DNA of 13,861 nucleotides from Thermococci archaeon. GTDB lineage: Archaea; Methanobacteriota_B; Thermococci; Methanofastidiosales; B48-G16. The stretch lies in assembly GCA_003660605.1 (NCBI GenBank), contig QMUN01000003.1, positions 1 through 13,861 on the forward strand. Direction: 5' to 3'. Below are positions 7,474 through 13,861 of the stretch, piece after piece. The notes beneath the pieces are model-generated. The model saw nothing but the letters and a program-made list of their open reading frames with translations, did no database searches and was not told the DNA's origin. A program made the translations under genes and the position numbers. Each line of letters starts with the position of its first letter. Position 1 is the stretch's first letter.

Positions 7474-8833
7474 ACTGGAGATCCTTTCACCATTATACAG
7501 GTTTATTCCTGAGGTCTCTATACCAAAGAGACATATCCCATTCAAAGAGAAGATCACATGGAGTGCATTGGTATTGAGTATATATTTTGCACTTTCACAG
7601 ATACCGTTATATGGTGTATCAGAAAAAGCAATGGATTGGTTTGCAGGTTTTAGAGTTGTTCTTGCAGGAAACAGCGGGAGTATATTACATCTCGGTATAG
7701 GTCCTATTGTAACAGCAGGGATAATAATGCAGTTACTGGTAGGATCCGATATCCTGAATCTTGATCTTACGACACATAAGGGGAAAGAGACATTCCAGGG
7801 CACACAGAAGCTTTTAGCTATCTCTCTCTGTTTCTTTGAAGCCTTTGCAATGGCACGTGGACAGGGAATGGCAGAAGGAACGATGTTATACATTGTTATA
7901 TTGCAGATGGCATTTGGTGGAATTTTAGTAATGATTATGGATGAAGTTGTCACAAAATGGGGATTCGGATCAGGGATCTCGTTATTTATTGCGGGAAGGG
8001 TTTCTGCGCAGATAATCTGGAGAAGTTTCAGCTTTTTAGCCAGTGCAGATATTCCAGATCAGCTTATAGGTGCTATTCCTGCATTTATCAAATCGTTTAT
8101 CAGTGGAAATCCTGAATGGACCAGACCGGGTATTCTGGCAGGGATGGATCAGGTATTCTTTACCATTATAATATTCTTTATTATAGTTTATATTGAGTCG
8201 ATCAGAGTTGAGATACCACTGTCTTATGGAAAATTCAAAGGCATAAGAGGGAGATACCCTATAAAATTCATTTACGCCTCAAACATTCCAATGATTTTGA
8301 CAGTGGCAATGTTTGCCAATGTGCAGCTAATGGCTAAGATTTTAAATACGAGAGGTATAACGTGGCTCGGTACATTTGACTCTCAAGGTAATGCTGTTTC
8401 TGGGATAGTGAATTATATACAACCTCCAAGAGGCATAGGTAATCTTATGCAAGAACCCCTCGGAGCATTGGTATATCTCATAATAGTAGTGTTATTATGT
8501 ATATTCTTTGCAGTGTTATGGATAGAATTGACTCAGATGGGACCAGAGGCTGTGGCAAAAAAATTAGAAAGATCTGGAATGCAGATTCCAGGTTTCAGGA
8601 AGGATCCGAGGGTTCTGAGGAAGGTTCTTTCCAGGTATATACCTCAGGTTACGGTAATGGGCGGAGCAGCAGTTGGAATAGTAGCTGTTTTCGCTGATTT
8701 TACAGGAGCATTGGGAACAGGAACAGGAATTTTACTGACTGTGGGCATAGTTTACAGACTGTATGAAGAGCTCATGAAAGAACAGATGGGTGAGATGTTC
8801 CCGGCTCTCAGAAAAATTATAGGAAGTGAGTAG
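7466..8833 (+). CDS. secY: Preprotein translocase subunit SecY (Sec61 alpha)
   Basis: SecY is the channel subunit of the membrane translocase and moves or inserts nascent proteins. The 455-residue product is the usual archaeal size and has the expected ten hydrophobic segments. Landmarks are FIPEVSIPKRHIPFKEKITW at the N-terminus, the TM2 hairpin HLGIGPIVTAGIIMQLLVGS, and WGFGSGISLFIAGRV in TM4. The cytosolic 6/7 loop IRVEIPLSYGKFKGIRGRYP precedes TM7, and IPGFRKDPRVLRKVLSRYIP precedes TM9. It ends with LYEELMKEQMGEMFPALRK. The gene follows L15, as in other archaea. The adk gene that often comes next is missing; an Oxa1-like membrane protein gene follows, starting two bases after the stop. 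Confidence 0.97.
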   Translation: MSKLEILSPLYRFIPEVSIPKRHIPFKEKITWSALVLSIYFALSQIPLYGVSEKAMDWFAGFRVVLAGNSGSILHLGIGPIVTAGIIMQLLVGSDILNLDLTTHKGKETFQGTQKLLAISLCFFEAFAMARGQGMAEGTMLYIVILQMAFGGILVMIMDEVVTKWGFGSGISLFIAGRVSAQIIWRSFSFLASADIPDQLIGAIPAFIKSFISGNPEWTRPGILAGMDQVFFTIIIFFIIVYIESIRVEIPLSYGKFKGIRGRYPIKFIYASNIPMILTVAMFANVQLMAKILNTRGITWLGTFDSQGNAVSGIVNYIQPPRGIGNLMQEPLGALVYLIIVVLLCIFFAVLWIELTQMGPEAVAKKLERSGMQIPGFRKDPRVLRKVLSRYIPQVTVMGGAAVGIVAVFADFTGALGTGTGILLTVGIVYRLYEELMKEQMGEMFPALRKIIGSE

Positions 8834-8834
8834 A

Positions 8835-9425
8835 ATGGGAATATTAGATTCGATACTAAGTGTGTTTTATGGGCTTTTTGATGCGATCTTCGGAAAATTT
8901 TTCCCTCCGCGAGAAGGAGTAATACAGGGCCATGTATATACAGAGTACATACTTGGAGTAACTCTCGTTGCCTTAACAATAGCTGTTTTTATAACAGGAG
9001 TGAATTATTTCCTTATAGATCATGAAGAAATGAAAAGAATCAGAAAAGAAACAACGGAATACAGAAATAAGCTTTTGAAAGCTCAAAGGGAAGGTAATAA
9101 AAAGCAAATAAGGAAATTAGAGCTACAGAAGAAAAGAATAAATGAATTAAATGCAAAAATGACTTCAATGAGCTTTAAACCTATGATCATTACGATGATT
9201 CCAATATTTATTCTCTTTGCATGGTTCAGACATACTCCCGCATACGGAATACCGATCCTTGATCTGCCCTTTGCCTTGTTTGACATACCCGTGGTGGGTT
9301 CTCTCCTTGGTTTTTTCAGAAGGGGAACTATACTAACAGCCAGTCAATTGGGTGCATTTGGCTGGTATTTTCTCTGCGTAACTGTATTCAGTCAACTTAT
9401 AAGGAAAATTTTGAACATGGATTAG
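8835..9425 (+). CDS. Archaeal Oxa1-like membrane insertase (DUF106 / EMC3-TMCO1 family)
   Basis: The product is a 196-residue integral membrane protein. Three membrane segments are visible, at about residues 38-60, 115-132 and 172-194. Between the first two lies a strongly charged coiled coil (about 63-110, with HEEMKRIRKETTEYRNKL). This is the DUF106 topology, assigned to the Oxa1/YidC/EMC3/TMCO1/Get1 superfamily; a methanococcal member has been shown to bind ribosomes. It probably helps insert membrane proteins beside SecY, which its position right after secY supports. The ORF could begin at GTG 8826 inside secY, but AGGAAGTGA (8821-8829) is placed for the ATG at 8835. The final arginine-rich amphipathic helix may face the cytosol. 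Confidence 0.9.
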   Translation: MGILDSILSVFYGLFDAIFGKFFPPREGVIQGHVYTEYILGVTLVALTIAVFITGVNYFLIDHEEMKRIRKETTEYRNKLLKAQREGNKKQIRKLELQKKRINELNAKMTSMSFKPMIITMIPIFILFAWFRHTPAYGIPILDLPFALFDIPVVGSLLGFFRRGTILTASQLGAFGWYFLCVTVFSQLIRKILNMD

Positions 9426-9433
9426 GTGATCAT

Positions 9434-9703
9434 ATGAGAGGAATGTACAGATCGAGATCATTGAGAAGAAAGTTTGTAAGAACACCAGGAGGAAAATCAA
9501 CTCTTCATTTCAAGAAGAAAAAGCATAACAAGCCAAGATGCGCAGAATGCGGAGCCGAACTTCATGGTGTACCAAGGGGATCTCCAAAGGAAATAAAAAA
9601 ACTCAGTAAAAGTGAAAAGATACCGACAAGACCCTATGCTGGATATTTATGTACCAAATGCATGAGAAAGCTCATCAAAGAAAAAGTTAGAGTGGAGATA
9701 TGA
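9434..9703 (+). CDS. rpl34e: Ribosomal protein L34e (eL34)
   Basis: L34e is an archaeal/eukaryal large-subunit protein. The 89-residue product shows the family pattern RSRSLRRKFVRTPGGKSTLH (residues 6-25) and KKHNKPRCAECGAELHGVPRG (about 29-49). A CTKCMRKLI segment lies near the end. Cysteines 36 and 39 (CAEC) and 74 and 77 (CTKC) make a likely zinc site. AGGTGATC (9424-9431) precedes the ATG by two bases. The TGA overlaps the cmk ATG. L34e is missing from several euryarchaeal groups, so its presence is a weak taxonomic clue. Confidence 0.95.
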   Translation: MRGMYRSRSLRRKFVRTPGGKSTLHFKKKKHNKPRCAECGAELHGVPRGSPKEIKKLSKSEKIPTRPYAGYLCTKCMRKLIKEKVRVEI

Positions 9704-10221
9704 AGATCACGATAGGAGGGCTTCCTGGAAGTGGCACCACAACTTCAGCGAGGCTCATAGAAAGAAACTTGGGTTTTAAACATATATATGCAGGTTTGAT
9801 CTTTAGAGAACTCGCAGAGGAGAGAGGGATGAGCCTGGAGGAGTTCAGTAAGCATGCTGAGGGTAATAGGGACATAGATAATTTGATAGACAGGAAACAG
9901 AAAGAACTTTCAGGAAAATACGAAAAATGTATAGTTGAGGGAAGAATGGCAGCATATTTTGTAAATGCCGACCTGAAAATATGGCTTACAGCTCCTTTCG
10001 ACGCAAGGGCTGAAAGAATTGCGAATAGAGAAAGGAAGAGTCTTGAAGAAAGCAAAAAAGAAATAAAGATGAGAGAAAGAAGTGAAAAAAAAAGATACAA
10101 AAAATTTTATGGGATAGATATAGATGATCTCTCTGTATATGATCTGATAATCAACACAGATAAATGGGAACCTGCAGGTGTTTATAAGATAATAAAAAAA
10201 GCGATAGAGGTGAAAAGATGA
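9700..10221 (+). CDS. cmk: Cytidylate kinase (archaeal type)
   Basis: The enzyme transfers phosphate from ATP to CMP or dCMP in pyrimidine nucleotide metabolism. The 173-residue product has the archaeal P-loop [15 protein letters not shown] at residues 6-20. The characteristic [20 protein letters not shown] follows at about 30-49. The IVEGRMAAY strand, the [17 protein letters not shown] segment with the lid arginines, and [10 protein letters not shown] near the end all match. The size is that of archaeal Cmk, smaller than the bacterial enzyme. It starts in an ATGA overlap with L34e and ends in one with L14e. The L34e-cmk-L14e-cbf5 order is conserved in other archaea. Confidence 0.95.
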   Translation: MKITIGGLPGSGTTTSARLIERNLGFKHIYAGLIFRELAEERGMSLEEFSKHAEGNRDIDNLIDRKQKELSGKYEKCIVEGRMAAYFVNADLKIWLTAPFDARAERIANRERKSLEESKKEIKMRERSEKKRYKKFYGIDIDDLSVYDLIINTDKWEPAGVYKIIKKAIEVKR

Positions 10222-10433
10222 TAGATATCGGGAGAGTCTGTACTAAAATAGCAGGAAGAGAGGCAGGAAATAAATGTGTAATTGTGGATATTATAGATAA
10301 GAATTACGTCGTAGTTTCAGGTCCGAATGTTAAAAGAAGAAGGTGTAATATAAAGCATCTTGAGTTCCATCCGGATGTAAAAAAGATAGAAAAGGATGCT
10401 TCGGATGAAAAGATAAAGAGATTGCTGAGTTAA
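10218..10433 (+). CDS. rpl14e: Ribosomal protein L14e (eL14)
   Basis: This 71-residue KOW/SH3-like large-subunit protein begins with the family signature [20 protein letters not shown] (residues 2-21). Then come [30 protein letters not shown]. The C-terminal tail is short but within the archaeal range. It overlaps cmk by four bases (ATGA). Like L34e, L14e is patchily distributed in euryarchaea. Five AT-only bases separate it from cbf5, with no visible Shine-Dalgarno site for the latter. Confidence 0.93.
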   Translation: MIDIGRVCTKIAGREAGNKCVIVDIIDKNYVVVSGPNVKRRRCNIKHLEFHPDVKKIEKDASDEKIKRLLS

Positions 10434-10438
10434 TTTTT

Positions 10439-11356
10439 ATGAAGTATGGAAAACCTCCGGAAGAAAGAACTGTGGAAGAGCTGATAGAAAAAGGCCTGAT
10501 CGTTCTCGATAAACCTATGGGACCTACGGCGCATGAGATAGTTGCATGGATAAAAAAGATTCTGAACATAAAGAAAGCGGGACACTCGGGAACGTTAGAT
10601 CCTCATGTTACGGGTGTGTTGCCTGTAGCAACGCAAAAGGCCACAAAAGTCTTGAAGTTAATGCTCGAATCCGAGAAAGAGTATATATGTGCAATGCGAC
10701 TTCATAAACATATATCAGAAAAAAGACTTCGAGAGATATGTAAAGAGTTTACTGGAAAAATATATCAGAAACCTCCTGTAAAATCAGCCGTAAAAAGAAA
10801 GCTGAGGATAAGAGAAGTTAAAAATATAGAGATACTGGAGATAGAAGAAAAGGATGTTCTCATGAGAATAAACTGTGAGGCTGGGACGTATATCAGAAAA
10901 TTGTGTTATGATATAGGCGAAGCACTTGGAGTAGGAGCAAACATGGAAGATCTGAGGAGAACGAGAGTAGGACATCTTGGAGAAGAGAATTTAGTGACGC
11001 TTCATGAGCTTTTGGATGCGTATATATTCTGGAAGGAGGAAGGCATGGAAAGTGAGATAAGGAGATGCGTGCATCCCATAGAGAAAGGTATAAATATACC
11101 AAAGGTATGGATTAAAGATGCGGCTGTAGATGCTATCTGTCATGGAGCCAGATTAATGACAGTTGGAGTTGAAAAATGCGAGGAAATTCAAGCAAATCAG
11201 AGAGTTGCTGTGATGACACTGAAAAATGAACTGGTGGCATTAGGAAAGGCAGCAATGAGTTGCAGAGAGATGCTGCAGAAAGAAGGCGTTGCTGTGGTAA
11301 CTGAGACCGTAATTATGGAGAGGAATACGTACCCAAAGATCTGGAAAATAAACTGA
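10439..11356 (+). CDS. truB: tRNA/rRNA pseudouridine synthase Cbf5 (TruB family)
   Basis: Cbf5 is the catalytic subunit of H/ACA ribonucleoproteins and isomerises uridines in rRNA and tRNA. In the 305-residue product the TruB core starts with LIVLDKPMGPTAHEIVAWIK (residues 20-39). The catalytic Asp54 lies in GHSGTLDPHVTGVLPVA. TYIRKLCYDIGEALGVGANM and LRRTRVGHL are conserved. A PUA domain spans about 224-300. It is 20-30 residues shorter at the N-terminus than well-known homologues, and the in-frame codons upstream back to the TGA at 10406-10408 hold no ATG, GTG or TTG. The ATG has no clear Shine-Dalgarno site, so it probably depends on coupling to L14e. Confidence 0.94.
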   Translation: MKYGKPPEERTVEELIEKGLIVLDKPMGPTAHEIVAWIKKILNIKKAGHSGTLDPHVTGVLPVATQKATKVLKLMLESEKEYICAMRLHKHISEKRLREICKEFTGKIYQKPPVKSAVKRKLRIREVKNIEILEIEEKDVLMRINCEAGTYIRKLCYDIGEALGVGANMEDLRRTRVGHLGEENLVTLHELLDAYIFWKEEGMESEIRRCVHPIEKGINIPKVWIKDAAVDAICHGARLMTVGVEKCEEIQANQRVAVMTLKNELVALGKAAMSCREMLQKEGVAVVTETVIMERNTYPKIWKIN

Positions 11357-11357
11357 T

Positions 11358-11373
11358 AAAAAGATATATAAAT
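11358..11373 (+). promoter_or_regulatory. Archaeal promoter (BRE + TATA box) for tRNA-Ser and the S13 block
   Basis: A purine-rich AAAAAG (BRE-like) leads into ATATATAAAT, centred about 32 bases before the first base of tRNA-Ser. With the usual 25-28 base spacing, transcription would start just upstream of the tRNA, leaving a leader of a few bases. It lies directly after the cbf5 stop in the only sizeable gap of the main cluster. A second TATA-like stretch at 11380-11388 is too close to the tRNA to be its main promoter. Confidence 0.65.
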
Positions 11374-11399
11374 TGTGGATATAAAAATAAATAAGAAAT

Positions 11400-11483
11400 G
11401 CCGGGGTTGCCGAGACTGGAAAGGCGCGAGCCTGGAGAGCTCGTTCTCGTAAGAGATCGAGGGTTCAAATCCCTTCCCCGGCG
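11400..11483 (+). tRNA. tRNA-Ser, anticodon GGA
   Basis: The cloverleaf can be drawn by eye. The acceptor stem is GCCGGGG (11400-11406) with CCCCGGC (11476-11482), and the discriminator is G, as expected for serine. The anticodon stem CGAGC/GCUCG encloses loop CUGGAGA, with GGA at 11434-11436 (reads UCC/UCU). The long type II variable arm has a perfect UCUC/GAGA stem closed by a GUAA tetraloop. The T-loop is UUCAAAU. CCA is not encoded and there is no intron. The gene sits between cbf5 and rps13, 30 bases before the S13 start and with no T-run after it, so it is probably cotranscribed with S13. Confidence 0.96.
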
Positions 11484-11513
11484 TAAGAAAAATCATAGAA
11501 TGGAGATGATCAC

Positions 11514-11993
11514 ATGAGTGAGTTCAGACATATAATCCGTATAGAAGGCGTGGATTTAGATGGGAATAAAAAAGCAGAGTTAGCTTTAACAGGTTTGAAA
11601 GGTGTTGGAATGAACTTATCCCGGAGTATAATTCGAGTATCTGGGATAGACCCAAATATAAAGTTTGGCGATCTTGATGACAAGTCGATAGAAAAAATAA
11701 AAAATATACTGGAAAATCCAAAAAAATTTAATATTCCTCTATGGATGCTGAACAGGAGAAAAGACTACGAGACAGGAGAAGACAAACATATATTTGAAGC
11801 ACAGCTGGCAATTATGAATAGAAGTGACATCAACAGGCTTAAAAAGATCAGAGCTTATAGAGGTATCAGACACGAGCTCGGTCTTCCTGTAAGAGGGCAG
11901 AGAACAAAGTCGAGTTTCAGGAAAGGCAGAGCCATAGGTGTAAGTAGAAAGAAGGCATTGAGAAAAGAGAAGAAGAGGGAAGAAAAGAGGTGA
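11514..11993 (+). CDS. rpsM: Ribosomal protein S13 (uS13)
   Basis: S13 is a small-subunit head protein that contacts P-site tRNA and forms a bridge to L5. The 159-residue archaeal-type product has IRIEGVDLDGNKKAELALTG (residues 8-27), followed by the helix-hairpin-helix LKGVGMNLSRSI. MLNRRKDYETGEDKH lies near 78-92. The hallmark RAYRGIRHELGLPVRGQRTK is near the C-terminus, followed by a basic tail. GGAGATGATC precedes the ATG. It opens the S13-S4-S11-RpoD block. Processing of the upstream tRNA-Ser would leave its mRNA with a 30-base leader. Confidence 0.97.
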   Translation: MSEFRHIIRIEGVDLDGNKKAELALTGLKGVGMNLSRSIIRVSGIDPNIKFGDLDDKSIEKIKNILENPKKFNIPLWMLNRRKDYETGEDKHIFEAQLAIMNRSDINRLKKIRAYRGIRHELGLPVRGQRTKSSFRKGRAIGVSRKKALRKEKKREEKR

Positions 11994-11997
11994 ATAG

Positions 11998-12471
11998 ATG
12001 GGCGATCCTAAGTTTTCAAGAAAAAAATATGAAACTCCTCATCATCCATGGCAGAAAGATAGGATAGAACGTGAAAATGAACTTTTAAAGAAGTATGGAT
12101 TAAAAAATAAAAAAGAAGTCTGGAAAGCAGAGTCGAGACTGAGAAAGTTGAGAAGACAGGCGAGAGTTCTCTTGGCATCTACAGGTGAAGAAACAAAAAA
12201 AGAGGAAGAAGAACTGATTCGGAAACTTCAGAGATTGGGCATACTTAAAGAGGATGCCAATCTTGATAATATATTGGAGCTGGACATACAGGATATCCTT
12301 GACAGAAGGCTTCAATCAGCAGTTTTCAGAAGAGGCCTGGCAAAAACACCAAAGGAAGCAAGACAGTTGATAGTGCATAGACATATTAAACTTGGAGATA
12401 GGATTGTAACATCTCCGAGTATGCTTGTCAGTAAAAATGATGAAGATTTAATAGAAAAGAAGGAGGCTTAA
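11998..12471 (+). CDS. rpsD: Ribosomal protein S4 (uS4)
   Basis: S4 is a primary 16S binder that nucleates small-subunit assembly. The 157-residue product has the archaeal/eukaryal opening [20 protein letters not shown] and then [39 protein letters not shown] follows, and the S4 RNA-binding domain [20 protein letters not shown] with [21 protein letters not shown] covers about residues 101-141. The C-terminus is short relative to some homologues of about 170-190 residues but ends past the S4 domain. GAGGTGAAT precedes the ATG, and a three-residue EEKR end of S13 overlaps that site. Confidence 0.96.
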   Translation: MGDPKFSRKKYETPHHPWQKDRIERENELLKKYGLKNKKEVWKAESRLRKLRRQARVLLASTGEETKKEEEELIRKLQRLGILKEDANLDNILELDIQDILDRRLQSAVFRRGLAKTPKEARQLIVHRHIKLGDRIVTSPSMLVSKNDEDLIEKKEA

Positions 12472-12473
12472 AA

Positions 12474-12862
12474 ATGACTAAAGATGAAAAATGGGGAGTA
12501 GCCCACATATATGCGTCTTTCAACAATACAATTATTCATATAACAGATCTAAGCGGCGCAGAAACAATTGCGAGAGTTTCTGGAGGAATGATAGTTAAAG
12601 CGGATAAGGATGAATCTTCTCCCTATGCAGCTATGAAGGCAGCTGCCGTTGCAGCTGAAACAGCATTAGAGAGAGGGATTGTAGGAGTTCATATAAAAGT
12701 CAGAGCTCCGGGCGGGAGTAAAATCAAGAATCCTGGTCCTGGAGCGCAAGCCGCAATTAGATCGCTGGCAAGAGCAAGGTTAAAAATAGGAAGAATAGAA
12801 GATGTCACTCCAATACCCCATGATGGGACAAGACCCAAAGGTGGGAAAAGAGGAAGAAGATT

Positions 12863-12866
<4 letters not shown>
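12474..12866 (+). CDS. rpsK: Ribosomal protein S11 (uS11)
   Basis: S11 lies on the small-subunit platform beside the mRNA exit. The 130-residue product has [20 protein letters not shown] (residues 7-26), [20 protein letters not shown] and the [20 protein letters not shown] segment. The invariant end [20 protein letters not shown] is present. GGAGGC lies eight bases before the ATG. The TGA overlaps the rpoD ATG (ATGA), a coupling seen in many archaea. Confidence 0.98.
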
Positions 12867-13676
<810 letters not shown>

Positions 13677-13683
13677 TCTTTTT
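13677..13683 (+). terminator. T-run terminator after tRNA-Leu
   Basis: TCTTTTT follows the last tRNA base directly. Archaeal polymerase ends transcription at oligo-T runs without needing a hairpin, and the next gene is on the opposite strand, so this is the likely end of the + strand unit. The 56 bases from 13684 to 13739 hold nothing I recognise. Confidence 0.55.
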
Positions 13684-13739
13684 GAATGCAAAAATCTAGA
13701 AAACAATGTTATGCATAAGTGGAAGCAGTCTGTAAATCC

Positions 13740-13861
13740 TTATGAGAAAAGATGACAAGCTACATAATGTTCTTTATTAATCTCCCTTAATTTTGGTTCT
13801 TCTTTACTACAAACTTCTGTTGCTTCTGAGCATCTTGTATGGAATCTGCACCCTTTAGGAA
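13740..13861 (-). CDS. Oligopeptide/dipeptide ABC transporter ATP-binding protein, C-terminal end (partial)
   Basis: On the - strand a frame entering from the window edge encodes 39 residues before TAA (13742-13740). It begins PKGCRFHTRC, contains VCSKEEPKLREI and ends HYVACHLFS. This is the C-terminal segment typical of Opp/Dpp importer ATPases (the oligo_HPY region), with the four-cysteine pattern C-x5-C-x6-C-x17-C. In a mycobacterial OppD this region binds a 4Fe-4S cluster; the same cysteines are present here. The ATPase domain lies outside the window, so whether it is the D or F subunit cannot be told. The gene converges on the ribosomal cluster and is functionally unrelated to it. Confidence 0.85.
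   Translation of the reverse strand, partial: PKGCRFHTRCSEATEVCSKEEPKLREINKEHYVACHLFS

Noticed and set aside
8497..8697. Open frame on the + strand inside secY in another frame
   Set aside because: It overlaps the conserved SecY C-terminal half, and the translation (Gly/Ser/Arg-rich) shows no known fold or Shine-Dalgarno site.

Overview
This window is an archaeal ribosomal-protein supercluster, colinear with the S10-spc-alpha region, and nearly all of it reads on the + strand. The organism is a euryarchaeon-type archaeon. It has archaeal/eukaryal-only ribosomal proteins (S4e, L32e, L19e, L34e, L14e), an aIF1/SUI1 gene and an RNase P protein gene between L29 and S17, Cbf5, archaeal cytidylate kinase, a DUF106 membrane protein, and RNA polymerase subunit D. 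The DNA is AT-rich, with arginine mostly encoded by AGA/AGG. As I recall the family distributions, L34e plus L14e argues against Halobacteria, Methanosarcina relatives and Thermoplasmata. Two intact 4Fe-4S motifs in RpoD suit an anaerobe. I cannot name a genus.

Layout. Positions 1-102 are the 3' end of rpsC (S3). From 104 to 11356 the genes run almost without gaps, many overlapping as ATGA or TAATG: L29, aIF1, Rnp1, S17, L14, L24, S4e, L5, S14 (a 43-codon gene easily missed), S8, L6, L32e, L19e, L18, S5, L30, L15, SecY, DUF106, L34e, Cmk, L14e and Cbf5. A 43-base AT-rich gap carries the clearest promoter of the window, followed by tRNA-Ser(GGA). A second block S13-S4-S11-RpoD follows and runs directly into tRNA-Leu(GAG). 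The last 185 bases hold a T-run and the convergent 3' end of an oligopeptide ABC-transporter ATPase gene on the - strand. No stretch over 300 bases lacks a gene.

How the genes work together. The cluster supplies both ribosomal subunits, start-codon selection (aIF1), tRNA and rRNA maturation (Rnp1, Cbf5, two tRNAs), co-translational membrane insertion (SecY with the DUF106 Oxa1-like protein), pyrimidine nucleotide supply (Cmk) and RNA polymerase assembly (RpoD). Shine-Dalgarno sites often read GGTGA or GGTGATC, matching the 5' part of the archaeal anti-SD.

The most notable local oddity is the rpoD/tRNA-Leu junction. The last ten codons and the stop codon of rpoD lie inside the tRNA gene, with the stop in the anticodon stem. 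Smaller points are a roughly 50-residue extension of L32e, lysine/glutamate tails on S3 and S5, short N-termini of Rnp1 and Cbf5, no adk gene after secY, and the break in ribosomal synteny after tRNA-Leu. I saw no CRISPR array, mobile element or obviously new gene system.
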